From contig NZ_MWQH01000009.1 in the NCBI RefSeq assembly GCF_002210295.1, positions 62,001 to 126,000 of the forward strand: a DNA stretch of 64,000 nt, read 5' to 3'. Below are positions 33,413 through 41,038 of this stretch, one piece after another. The stretch is from Fibrobacter sp. UWB5. Its GTDB lineage: Bacteria > Fibrobacterota > Fibrobacteria > Fibrobacterales > Fibrobacteraceae. The notes under the pieces were generated by a model, which was given only the letters and a program-made list of their open reading frames with translations, was not told the origin of the DNA and ran no database searches. Numbering within the stretch: the stretch's first letter is position 1; every line of letters begins with the position of its first letter. The position numbers were made by a program, and so were the translations under genes.

Positions 33413-33438
33413 AAAAAGCCGACCCCAAGGATCGGCTT
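33413..33438 (-). terminator. Terminator of the toxin-antitoxin operon
   Basis: On the minus strand AAGCCGATCC-TTGG-GGTCGGCTTTTT: GCCGA/TCGGC stem ending in T5, ~35 bp past the antitoxin stop. Confidence 0.75.
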
Positions 33439-33469
33439 CGAGAGCTTCGTATGATTTGCAACCCGACCA

Positions 33470-33739
33470 CTATGCAACTTCTATGTCAAGTTTGCTTTCG
33501 GTATAGCGTTTGACCACAGAATTAAGCAGAGTCTGGTACGGAATGCCGACGCGTTCAGCCTTCGCCTTGAACGCTTCCAAAACGCCCGGATCAAAACTCG
33601 TCCCGACTTTAGTCTTGCGTTTTTTAACAATTGCAATGGCTGTTGCCATCGAGGGTGCCGGAGGCATAGCGGTACCGGCATTACCGCCTGTTTCTTCGTA
33701 CTCTTTCTCAAGAGCCAAAGCAAGTTCCTTGTTCGTCAT
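33470..33739 (-). CDS. Antitoxin-like ribbon-helix-helix protein
   Basis: 89 residues. The C-terminus KVGTSFDPGVLEAFKAKAERVGIPYQTLLNSVVKRY has the strand-helix-helix pattern of BrnA/CopG-type antitoxins. The N-terminal ~40 residues are Ala/Pro-rich and should be the flexible toxin-binding part. It follows the toxin-like gene by 2 bp, the order usual for BrnT-BrnA-like systems, and should repress their shared promoter. Confidence 0.75.
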   Translation of the reverse strand: MTNKELALALEKEYEETGGNAGTAMPPAPSMATAIAIVKKRKTKVGTSFDPGVLEAFKAKAERVGIPYQTLLNSVVKRYTESKLDIEVA

Positions 33740-33741
33740 AA

Positions 33742-33969
33742 TTACCTCCTCGGGAAAAGCGTAATCAGTGTATCCGTGAGCGCATTATAGGCCAACCTAA
33801 ATTTGCGTCCATCAAACAAAGTATCTACCAAAATCACAGAGCTGTCAAGATCAGATATTCTCCAAGATACGATGGGACCATTGGAATCAAAGAAAGACCT
33901 TACCTGTTCTTCGGAAATACCTCTCTCGTCCATTCTCTGTTTTGCGTGTTCGCTAATTATTATGTTCAT
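33742..33969 (-). CDS. Toxin-like small protein (DUF4258/BrnT-like)
   Basis: 75 residues. ISEHAKQRMDERGISEEQVRSFF is the H-x3-R-M-x-E-R-G-I-S pattern of DUF4258-type proteins, related in fold to RelE/BrnT toxins; the rest forms beta strands ending LITLFPRR. A ribonuclease activity is inferred, not shown. The ATG directly abuts the predicted -10 box, so the mRNA may be leaderless or the true promoter may be shifted. Confidence 0.72.
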   Translation of the reverse strand: MNIIISEHAKQRMDERGISEEQVRSFFDSNGPIVSWRISDLDSSVILVDTLFDGRKFRLAYNALTDTLITLFPRR

Positions 33970-33998
33970 AATATATATTTCTATCTAGATATTGTCAA
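33970..33998 (-). promoter_or_regulatory. Promoter with palindromic operator for the toxin-antitoxin pair
   Basis: On the minus strand TTGACA (33993-33998), 17-nt spacer, TATATT (33970-33975). The spacer holds a perfect 10-bp palindrome TATCTAGATA (33982-33991), where a bound antitoxin dimer would block RNA polymerase. Confidence 0.7.
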
Positions 33999-34151
33999 GA
34001 TATTCCACTTTAGAGTGAAATTGATTCACCCCTCTTTACTATCACGCTTTTTTGGGCCACTTGAATACCATTTTCGATTGTAAAATTTTCAACAAAGCCG
34101 ATCAGCGGAAGAAGAACCTTTCGTTTCTACAAATATTTCTATATTCACGCC

Positions 34152-35045
34152 ATGCTCCTAGCGCTCGTTAAAATGTCCCGGCCGGTGAACATCGTGATTG
34201 CGATGGTCACGCTTGTGATTGGCTACTACCTGCTTTCGGCATTGCCCACGACGGCGGGCGGTATCGAATGGATTCCGTTTATTTTGCAGGCGTTCGGTTT
34301 TGCATTTGCAATTGCCTTTGCGAACATTCAGAACGACATTTGGGACTTGGATAGCGACCGCCTGAATCGCCCGGAGCGTCCGCTGGTGAGCGGAGAGGTT
34401 TCGGTGGCGGCGGCGCGGAGGGCGTGGATTATTCTTCTTGTGCTCACAGTTGCGGCGGGCCTTGCCGACAGCCTGATGACCAAGACGAACTTCACGGCTT
34501 GCATTTTCTTTGTGCTACTCAGCGCACTTCTGGTCGCCTACAACAAGTGGCTCAAGCACATCCCGCTTTTAAAGAACATGACAGTCGCCTTCCTTTGCGC
34601 AACACCCCTGATTCTCTGCCTGTTCTACCCCACAGGCCTCAAGGAATCCATCGAATCGACGCTTGGAATTTCGAACAAAATCGGACTTCTCTACCCCGCG
34701 ATGCTGTTTGCGTTTTTGCTCACGACCGCCCGCGAAATCTACAAGGACCTGGAAGACGAAACCGGCGACCTCAAGGCTGGCATCATGACGTTCCCGCTGA
34801 TTGCAGGCGCCCCCACCGCTAGGCGCCTCGCTGGCCTCATTTGCCTTTTCACCTGGGCCATTTTACCGCTGCCTGTCGCGCAGGGTTACTACCCCATGCT
34901 TTTCTTGATTATCACCGGAATCGCCTTTACCCCCGCCGTCATCGCGATTCTCGTTTTTGCAAACAAGCGTAACTACCGAAACGCTCAAAAACTGGTGAAA
35001 ATCGCCATGTTCGCGGGCCTTATCGCCCTCGTTGTAAGCTGCTAA
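34152..35045 (+). CDS. UbiA-family prenyltransferase, DGGGP-synthase-like
   Basis: 297 residues, ~8-9 membrane segments. First motif NDIWDLDSDRLNRPERPLVSG and second REIYKDLEDETGDLKAG are the two aspartate clusters that bind prenyl diphosphate-Mg. The NRPxRP and REIxKDxEDxxGD forms are closest, from memory, to archaeal geranylgeranylglyceryl-phosphate geranylgeranyltransferase rather than MenA or UbiA. Reaction inferred: attaching a prenyl chain to a glycerol-phosphate ether lipid. No lipid genes are adjacent. No Shine-Dalgarno site is clear. Confidence 0.8.
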   Translation: MLLALVKMSRPVNIVIAMVTLVIGYYLLSALPTTAGGIEWIPFILQAFGFAFAIAFANIQNDIWDLDSDRLNRPERPLVSGEVSVAAARRAWIILLVLTVAAGLADSLMTKTNFTACIFFVLLSALLVAYNKWLKHIPLLKNMTVAFLCATPLILCLFYPTGLKESIESTLGISNKIGLLYPAMLFAFLLTTAREIYKDLEDETGDLKAGIMTFPLIAGAPTARRLAGLICLFTWAILPLPVAQGYYPMLFLIITGIAFTPAVIAILVFANKRNYRNAQKLVKIAMFAGLIALVVSC

Positions 35046-35138
35046 AAGCCTCCTTACTCAAAAAAAAATACTTTATCCCGAACCAAAACGGTAAGTTTTT
35101 TATAACTTTCATTTGCTTTCCACTTTAAAGGAGGAGAT

Positions 35139-36899
35139 ATGAAAGTCACAAAGATAATCCTGGCATTACTGTTTTTACCCCTTGGAGCATTCGCCCTAGA
35201 CCCCCCGATAGAACCGATCGATACGGTTTATGTGTCTAACGAATCCGATTTTGAACATAAATATTCTTACGAAGGCTGCTGGACTCAAGACGAAAGCACA
35301 GTCTACATATTAAACAAAGACGTGACATTATCACAATGTCTTCTTATTTCGGTAGCAACCACTACCACCTTAGACCTTCATGGGTTTAGACTAACACGCG
35401 ATTCGCTAAACCATTCGAATGAACAAAAAGGAGAAATTTTCGTCGTCAACGGCGCACTAATAATCGAAAATAACGATGAGTCGCGGAATGGCGGAATAAT
35501 TGGAGACTACGTTACAAATACAAATAATGCTCCTGCAATTTTAGTCAATGGCGCCATGTTCCTGCAAAAGGGATTTATCCGATCTAATAAAGATGTAGAT
35601 CCGGTCATTAACGTACAAGGAGACCTTAAAATAGGCGGAGGAATGATTTACGCCAGTGATATAGGGATTGTAGCCCAAGCCGGTTCAAAAGTCAACATGA
35701 AGGGTGGTTCAATTGATGCAAACAACAGAGGCATCATCGCAAACAAAGGCTCCAAGGTGACCATTTCCGGTGGGTCAATCTATGTAAACTACGCCGTAGA
35801 AGCTTTCGAAGACATCGATATTTCCGGCAATCCTCATTTTTACAAGACCGACGCAATCGTCCTGTCCAACGGAAAGAAAATCAATATTGTAGGCGAATTA
35901 AAAAGCGATGCCATCATCAACCTGAACATCGCAGAACCTTTGTCTGACAAAAATCCGAAGATTGCCCTTTCCACAAAATCGGAATACGTTACCAAAGACG
36001 CCATCAATAATATCTTCAGACATGTCACAGGAACAGCAACTGGTTACGAATTATACGCCTATAACAACACGCTCATGTTGAAAAAGGATTATCCCGCCAT
36101 CCGATACATCACCGAAGACGGAAAAACAATCGCATTCATCGACGGCGACTACTACGGTTCCATCGGCGAAGTCGAAGCTAAAACAGTTGACTCCGTCGTT
36201 TTCGAAAGAAAGTTCCCTCTTTCAGCAAACGGATACTCCACGATTATGCTCCCCTTTTCAGCCAAGTTGAATCAACTCAGCGGAGTCAAGAATATCTACT
36301 ATTTCAGAGGTGTCGAAGAAGTCAACGGCAAAATGGAAGTCCAAGTTCAAAACTTAAAAGATGGAGCCGAAGATATCAGCCAAGTAGAAATCCAAGCTTA
36401 CAGGCCATATCTCATTCAGATGGAATCCGATACCCTTAAAATTAAAGGTGCAGTAGAAATAAAGTCAAATAACTCCTATACTGTAAGCAGTAGTGGTCTT
36501 TGGTTTTTTAATGGCAACGACGAATTCTTAGAATTTACATCAGAGCATGTTGCGGGTGACAACATTTATGGATTTAACGATCAAGTCACAGAAAACTTTA
36601 AAACAGCAGGCCAGTTCGTCAAAATTGGTACCGGAGCCGCAATACCACCCTTCCGCGCATTCATATTTACCAGAGACATTTTCGGTCCCGAATTCAAGGA
36701 AACGAAACGCCCCGCCACCATGGACGTAGTCATCGTCGAAAGTACCAATGGCAACGAACACACGACAGTTATCGGGCGCATCGATACACGCACCGGCGAA
36801 TTCAAGATGAACCGTAACTACGACCTCAAGGGCCGCAAGCTGAACGGCACACACCAAGCCCGCGGTGCCTACTACGGCAAGAAAGTTTTAGTGAAATAA
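35139..36899 (+). CDS. Secreted beta-helix protein with C-terminal sorting-like end
   Basis: 586 residues, signal peptide MKVTKIILALLFLPLGAFA. Residues ~60-250 show short repeated strands (GALIIENN, GAMFLQKGFIRSN, GDLKIGGGMIYASD, SKVNMKGGSIDANN, SKVTISGGSIYVN) typical of a right-handed beta-helix. The middle has no recognised family. The last ~35 residues (NYDLKGRKLN, ARGAYYGKKVLVK) resemble a type IX secretion C-terminal motif. AAAGGAGGAGAT gives a very strong ribosome-binding site. A 49-residue peptide gene follows by 10 bp. Confidence 0.75.
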   Translation: MKVTKIILALLFLPLGAFALDPPIEPIDTVYVSNESDFEHKYSYEGCWTQDESTVYILNKDVTLSQCLLISVATTTTLDLHGFRLTRDSLNHSNEQKGEIFVVNGALIIENNDESRNGGIIGDYVTNTNNAPAILVNGAMFLQKGFIRSNKDVDPVINVQGDLKIGGGMIYASDIGIVAQAGSKVNMKGGSIDANNRGIIANKGSKVTISGGSIYVNYAVEAFEDIDISGNPHFYKTDAIVLSNGKKINIVGELKSDAIINLNIAEPLSDKNPKIALSTKSEYVTKDAINNIFRHVTGTATGYELYAYNNTLMLKKDYPAIRYITEDGKTIAFIDGDYYGSIGEVEAKTVDSVVFERKFPLSANGYSTIMLPFSAKLNQLSGVKNIYYFRGVEEVNGKMEVQVQNLKDGAEDISQVEIQAYRPYLIQMESDTLKIKGAVEIKSNNSYTVSSSGLWFFNGNDEFLEFTSEHVAGDNIYGFNDQVTENFKTAGQFVKIGTGAAIPPFRAFIFTRDIFGPEFKETKRPATMDVVIVESTNGNEHTTVIGRIDTRTGEFKMNRNYDLKGRKLNGTHQARGAYYGKKVLVK

Positions 36900-36909
36900 G
36901 GAGGACACT

Positions 36910-37059
36910 ATGAGCAACGAACAGAAAAAGAATTACTTCGCCCCCGAAATGAAGGAAATCAAGCTCAAGAACCAGGCCCACCTGCTACAAAGCAGCGAAC
37001 CCTACACAGGCCTGCTTTCAGCGGTTGATTCCTCGTTGGACAAGTCCGACAAGGCATAA
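36910..37059 (+). CDS. 49-residue peptide, YFAPEMKEIKL type
   Basis: Reads MSNEQKKNYFAPEMKEIKLK, then a stretch with QAHLLQSSEPYTG, ending SSLDKSDKA. AAGGAGGACACT gives a near-perfect Shine-Dalgarno site 10 bp after the upstream stop, and a strong terminator follows 28 bp later, so it is probably real. The (F/Y)xxPE(M/V)xxIxL start recalls small peptides of unknown role in Bacteroidetes and Fibrobacteres. No signal peptide; it could be a peptide precursor or a small partner of the upstream beta-helix protein. Confidence 0.72.
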   Translation: MSNEQKKNYFAPEMKEIKLKNQAHLLQSSEPYTGLLSAVDSSLDKSDKA

Positions 37060-37086
37060 GACTCTTTTACACAAAACGTAAGTTTT

Positions 37087-37127
37087 ACAAGAAGGTTTTA
37101 CACAAGTTGTAAAACCTTCTTGTTTTG
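37087..37127 (+). terminator. Terminator of the beta-helix/peptide operon
   Basis: Perfect 16-bp stem ACAAGAAGGTTTTACA / TGTAAAACCTTCTTGT (37087-37102, 37108-37123), 5-nt loop, then TTTTG. Confidence 0.9.
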
Positions 37128-37197
37128 CAATTTGAATTTTGGCGTTTTTAAGCCAAAATCGCCAAAATGGCACATTTTTTGCTTTACAAGGGCGGCC

Positions 37198-37251
37198 GCT
37201 TCCTTGCTTGCACCCGTCTGGGTGGGCTGTGACCTTCGAGGTAGGGGAAGC
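37198..37251 (+). ncRNA. Putative structured leader (three-way junction) of purF
   Basis: GCTTCC (37198-37203) pairs with GGAAGC (37246-37251) and closes two arms: CACCC-GTCT-GGGTG (37211-37224) and ACCT-TCG-AGGT (37232-37242). The unit ends 20 nt before the purF start. The much higher GC than the flanks supports a folded RNA. It does not match the consensus of riboswitches I know. Confidence 0.45.
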
Positions 37252-37271
37252 ATACATTTCAAAGAGGCGTT

Positions 37272-38657
37272 ATGCTCGACGAATTGCACGAAGAATGCGG
37301 CGTGATCGGCATTTACAATGGCGACACTGTCGTAAGGAATATTACCATGGGGCTTTACGCCCTGCAACACCGCGGGCAGGAAAGTGCCGGATTCGCGGTC
37401 ACCGACGGAGACAAGATTCGCGTCCGCAAGTCAATGGGACTTGTATCGACCCTTCTCCGAGAACACGACATCAATGAATTTGACGGCTTTGCAGGCATTG
37501 GCCACGTGCGTTACAGCACCACAGGCGCCTCAACGCTTGCCAACGCGCAGCCGATTCTGGTGAGTTGCAAATGGGGCCAGATTGCAGTCGCCCACAACGG
37601 AAACATCACTAACGCCGCCGAGCTCCGTGCCGAAATGGAAGCCGACGGCCATATTTTTCAGACGACATCCGATTCCGAAATTCTTCTGCACGAAATCGCG
37701 CGCACCGAGGCCGCAGACCTAGGTGAAGCCATCAAGAAGGCCGTCACGAAATTTACCGGCAGTTTCTGCCTTGTTTTCATTAGCAAAGACTCCATGTATG
37801 TGGCCCGCGACGGATTCGGATTCCGCCCGCTGTCGCTTGCACGCATGGGTAAAGCCTGGTGCGTTGCCAGCGAAACCTGCGCCTTCGACTTGCTGGGCGC
37901 TCACTATATTCGCGACATCCAGGCCGGCGAATTCCTGACCATCACCAAGAACGGGCTGCACTCCGAACGCTTCGTGCAAAAGGACCGCTTGGCCCACTGC
38001 ATTTTCGAATACATCTACTTTAGCCGCCCCGATTCCAAAATTTTCGAACAGAGCTGCGACAAGGTCCGCCGTAAAATGGGCAAGCAGCTCGCCAAGGAAT
38101 GCCCGGTGGATGCAGACATCGTGATCTCGGTACCCGACAGCGCTACTACCGCCGCGCTCGGCTACGCCCAGGCGAGCGGTATCCGCTTTGAAATCGGCCT
38201 GCTCCGTAACCACTACGTGGGCCGTACCTTCATTGACCCCACGCAGAACGTGCGCGAACAGAAGGTCAAACTCAAGTTCAACCCCATCGAAGGCGTGCTC
38301 AAGAACAAGCGCGTCTGCGTCGTGGAAGATTCCATCGTGCGCGGCACCACGCTCAAGATCCTTTCCAAGATGCTGCGCGATGCCGGTGCTTTAGAAGTGC
38401 ATATCCGCATTGCATCGCCTCCGGTCGCACACCCGTGCTTCTTCGGCATGGATTTCCCGAGCCAGGGCGAACTTGCCGCAAGCTCCATGACGCCTGCCGA
38501 AATCGCCAAGATGCTCGGCGTTGAAAGCCTTGGCTACCTAAGCGTCGAAGGCATGAAGGAATGTACCGGCGAAGGCGAAAACTACTGCGCCGCCTGCTTT
38601 GACAACGACTATCCCGACTACATCGGAATAGACACGACAAAGACCCGCTGCGGTTAA
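37272..38657 (+). CDS. purF: Amidophosphoribosyltransferase
   Basis: 461 residues, first committed step of purine synthesis (PRPP + glutamine to phosphoribosylamine). MLDELHEE is an 8-residue propeptide removed to expose Cys9 (ECGVIGIY), the glutaminase nucleophile. The PRPP site is CVVEDSIVRGTTLKI. Cysteines at CIFEYIYFSR, CFFGMDFPS and NYCAACFDNDYP match the 4Fe-4S-binding cysteines of the Bacillus-type enzyme, so this is the oxygen-sensitive form. GAGGCGTT precedes the ATG; a structured leader lies upstream. Confidence 0.97.
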   Translation: MLDELHEECGVIGIYNGDTVVRNITMGLYALQHRGQESAGFAVTDGDKIRVRKSMGLVSTLLREHDINEFDGFAGIGHVRYSTTGASTLANAQPILVSCKWGQIAVAHNGNITNAAELRAEMEADGHIFQTTSDSEILLHEIARTEAADLGEAIKKAVTKFTGSFCLVFISKDSMYVARDGFGFRPLSLARMGKAWCVASETCAFDLLGAHYIRDIQAGEFLTITKNGLHSERFVQKDRLAHCIFEYIYFSRPDSKIFEQSCDKVRRKMGKQLAKECPVDADIVISVPDSATTAALGYAQASGIRFEIGLLRNHYVGRTFIDPTQNVREQKVKLKFNPIEGVLKNKRVCVVEDSIVRGTTLKILSKMLRDAGALEVHIRIASPPVAHPCFFGMDFPSQGELAASSMTPAEIAKMLGVESLGYLSVEGMKECTGEGENYCAACFDNDYPDYIGIDTTKTRCG

Positions 38658-38666
38658 AAGAAAAAG

Positions 38667-38695
38667 CGAGAGCATTTGCTCTCGCCTTTTTTATT
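38667..38695 (+). terminator. Terminator after purF
   Basis: GCGAGAGCA-TT-TGCTCTCGC stem followed by CTTTTTTATTTT. An A-run on the other side makes it usable by the convergent epimerase gene too. Confidence 0.9.
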
Positions 38696-38711
38696 TTCGT
38701 CTAAAGCCAAA

Positions 38712-39632
38712 TTAAATCTGGTTATATGTCCACTTGACGTGATCGAGCATGAACTCGTGAGCATCAAAGGCGAGCCCGAACTGTTCCTGGATCTTGCTCA
38801 CGTCAAAGAGCATGGGTTCATCGCCCCAACCGAGGTCCGTTTCAATGATTTTGGACTTGCAACCGGGCTTCATCGAGACCATCATTTCGGCGATTTCCTT
38901 CCAGCTCATCCAAACTTCGCCAAGACCGAGGAAGATTTCTTCGTTCTTGTCGGATTCAAGCACGCTCAGGTAAAGCTGAGCCTGCTGGCTTGCGTGAATG
39001 AACTGCGTACCGTCATTCTTGATGATATTGATGTCGCGGTTTTCCTTGACAGCCTGCGCCATCGAGAAGAATCGGCGGTCCGGCTGAGAGCAGCCATCGG
39101 GCCAGGCGGGGTTACCAAACGTATAACCCGGGCGAATAATGTTGCGGGTCATCTTGACTTCGGGGAACTGCGTTCCATAGCCATGGGTAAAACCCAAGAC
39201 AAAAGCTTCGCCAGCGGCCTTGGTAGCACCGTAAAGGTCCATCGGCAAGTTGCTCGTCACTTCGCGCATCGAGGGGCGCATACGGCCCATTGCCGCGGTA
39301 CTGCTGGTGTAAATAAACTTCTTGCAACCGGCCTTTGCCGCATTTTCAAGCAGCATCACCGTTGCGCGGGTATCGTTAGCAAGCATCGTGCTCGGGGTAT
39401 CGCCCCAGCCCAGGGCAATATGGATGCAGGCGTCACAGCCTTGGAGTCCTTCGGCCATCAGGTCAAAATCGGTCAGGGCGCATTCCACGAACGAGACATT
39501 GGAATTTGCCTTGAGTGTCGGGACCTTATTGGGGTGCCTGGTCGCAATCACGACTTCGTGACCCTTTTCCAGAAGGGCCTTGACCACGTAGTGGCCTATG
39601 AATCCAGTTCCACCTGTAACGAAAACTCGCAT
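38712..39632 (-). CDS. NAD-dependent epimerase/dehydratase (extended SDR)
   Basis: 306 residues. Rossmann motif VTGGTGFIGHYVVKALL (TGxxGxxG), YTSSTAAMG as the catalytic Ser/Thr region and YGATKAAGEAF (YxxxK). Extended short-chain reductases of this kind act on nucleotide sugars or related compounds; the substrate is not readable. GAGAGGTATATGT precedes the ATG. Monocistronic by layout: convergent with purF and divergent from ddl. Confidence 0.88.
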   Translation of the reverse strand: MRVFVTGGTGFIGHYVVKALLEKGHEVVIATRHPNKVPTLKANSNVSFVECALTDFDLMAEGLQGCDACIHIALGWGDTPSTMLANDTRATVMLLENAAKAGCKKFIYTSSTAAMGRMRPSMREVTSNLPMDLYGATKAAGEAFVLGFTHGYGTQFPEVKMTRNIIRPGYTFGNPAWPDGCSQPDRRFFSMAQAVKENRDINIIKNDGTQFIHASQQAQLYLSVLESDKNEEIFLGLGEVWMSWKEIAEMMVSMKPGCKSKIIETDLGWGDEPMLFDVSKIQEQFGLAFDAHEFMLDHVKWTYNQI

Positions 39633-39699
39633 ACATATACCTCTCTATACCTACAAAATACAAACCTTTTGCAATACAGGCAACCTAGTTTATTAAAAA

Positions 39700-39782
39700 A
39701 TGTGGAATGAGTGATGTGGAATGTAAAATGAGCTATCCATTGTCCATTATTAATTACTCATCTCACATTTCACATTAACCAT
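39700..39782. repeat. Imperfect inverted repeat, TGTGGAATG type (B)
   Basis: AATGTGGAATGAGTGATGTG ... ATTATTAATTACTCATC ... CACATTTCACATT. Same arms and the same TAATTA-bearing centre as the element at 28780, so the two are copies of one family. Confidence 0.65.
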
Positions 39783-39849
39783 CGTCTACCGCCTTCTTTC
39801 TACTATTTTACTACATTATTCACAAAGATTTTTACTAAAGAGGTTTATA

Positions 39850-40884
39850 ATGGCTCGTTTGCGCGTACTCGTTTTAATGGGTGGCCCGTCCACCGAACAT
39901 GATGTTTCCGTTGTCAGTGGCACCGGCGTTGTTCGTGCCATGAACCCGGACCGTTACAACATCCACCCGGTGCTCATCGACAAAGACGGCACCTGGCACT
40001 GGTCTTCCCGCGAACTTTCCCCCTACCAGAAGGACAATTTCTCGGTGAACTACTTCCGCGGACTCGAAGGCACTGCCGCAAACTGCAAGAAGAGCCCCGC
40101 CCTTTCTGAACTCCCCGATGCCGACATCGCCTTCCTCGCCCTGCACGGCAAATGGGGCGAAGACGGCCACATTCAGGCCTTGCTCGAAAACTGGGGCATC
40201 CCGTACACCGGTTGCGGCCTCCTCGCATCAGCCCTTGCCATGGACAAGGTGAAGTCCAAGGAAATCTATAAGGCTAACGGCATTCCGACTCCGCCGTACC
40301 GCGTGATTTGGAAGCATGACTTCACCGGCGACACGCTCGTATCCGTTTCCGACGAGCTCGGATTTCCGCTGGTGATCAAGGACCCGCTGGGAGGTTCCTC
40401 CATCGGTATCGGTATCGCCAAGGACTTGGACGAAGCCGGCAAGATTGCCCAGGACCTGTTCAAGGATTCTAACCGCCTGCTCTGCGAAAAGTTCATTGCC
40501 GGCGAAGAAGCCAGCTGCGGTTACATCGAAGGCGAAAAGCCGCTTCCGCCGACCGAAATGCGCATGACCACCCGCGAATACTTCGACTTTGAAGCCAAGT
40601 ACAACGGCGAATGCAAGGAAGTCACTCCGGCCGAATTCGACCCGGATCTCACGGCCCGCATCCAGGAACTCGTGAAGAACGCCCACTACGCCTTGGGCGG
40701 TGCCGGCTACAGCCGTACCGACGTCCGCATCACCAAGGACAAGCAGTTGTTCGCTATCGAAACGAACACGCTCCCGGGCATGACTCCCACGTCGCTCTTG
40801 CCGCAGCAGGCTGCCTGCAATGGCATTACTTACAGCCAGCTGATTGACTTGATTATCGACAAGAGCCTCTACATCAAAAGATAA
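39850..40884 (+). CDS. ddl: D-alanine--D-alanine ligase
   Basis: 344 residues, ATP-grasp enzyme making the D-Ala-D-Ala dipeptide of peptidoglycan. Motifs: MGGPSTEHDVSVVSG (N-terminal HDVS), LHGKWGEDGHIQALLE, YTGCGLLASALAMDK, KDPLGGSSIGI (ATP-grasp lid), YSRTDVRITK and AIETNTLPGMTPTSLLPQQ. AGAGGTTTATA is the ribosome-binding site. No mur genes are adjacent; the gene stands between two repeat-bearing intergenic stretches. Confidence 0.95.
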   Translation: MARLRVLVLMGGPSTEHDVSVVSGTGVVRAMNPDRYNIHPVLIDKDGTWHWSSRELSPYQKDNFSVNYFRGLEGTAANCKKSPALSELPDADIAFLALHGKWGEDGHIQALLENWGIPYTGCGLLASALAMDKVKSKEIYKANGIPTPPYRVIWKHDFTGDTLVSVSDELGFPLVIKDPLGGSSIGIGIAKDLDEAGKIAQDLFKDSNRLLCEKFIAGEEASCGYIEGEKPLPPTEMRMTTREYFDFEAKYNGECKEVTPAEFDPDLTARIQELVKNAHYALGGAGYSRTDVRITKDKQLFAIETNTLPGMTPTSLLPQQAACNGITYSQLIDLIIDKSLYIKR

Positions 40885-41038
40885 AGTTGGTAGAACTTAG
40901 TTGGTAGAGCTTAGATAAGAAAAACTCTTCTAAGTTCCCACCTAAAGGTGGCCATGTCCACCTAAGTGCTAAAGCACTAAGTGGCCAAAGGTAAGCTCTA
41001 AGTTCTAAGCTCTAAACTCTAAGTTCTAAATTCTAACT
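40885..41038. repeat. TCTAAGTTCTAAG-type repeat between ddl and tsaB
   Basis: Runs of (T/A)CTAAG(T/C)TCTAA at 40985-41036 and inverted copies (GTAGAACTTAG, GTAGAGCTTAG) at 40888-40915. In the centre sits a hairpin around AGTGCTAAAGCACT. No gene. The two outer arms could pair over ~100 bp. Confidence 0.65.

Noticed and set aside
37198-37251. Assignment of the purF leader to the purine (guanine/adenine) riboswitch
   Set aside because: The loop-loop and junction consensus bases of that class are missing; only the three-way shape is similar.
40985-41036. Possible CRISPR array
   Set aside because: Units are under 12 bp with no spacers of uniform length, and no cas genes are present.
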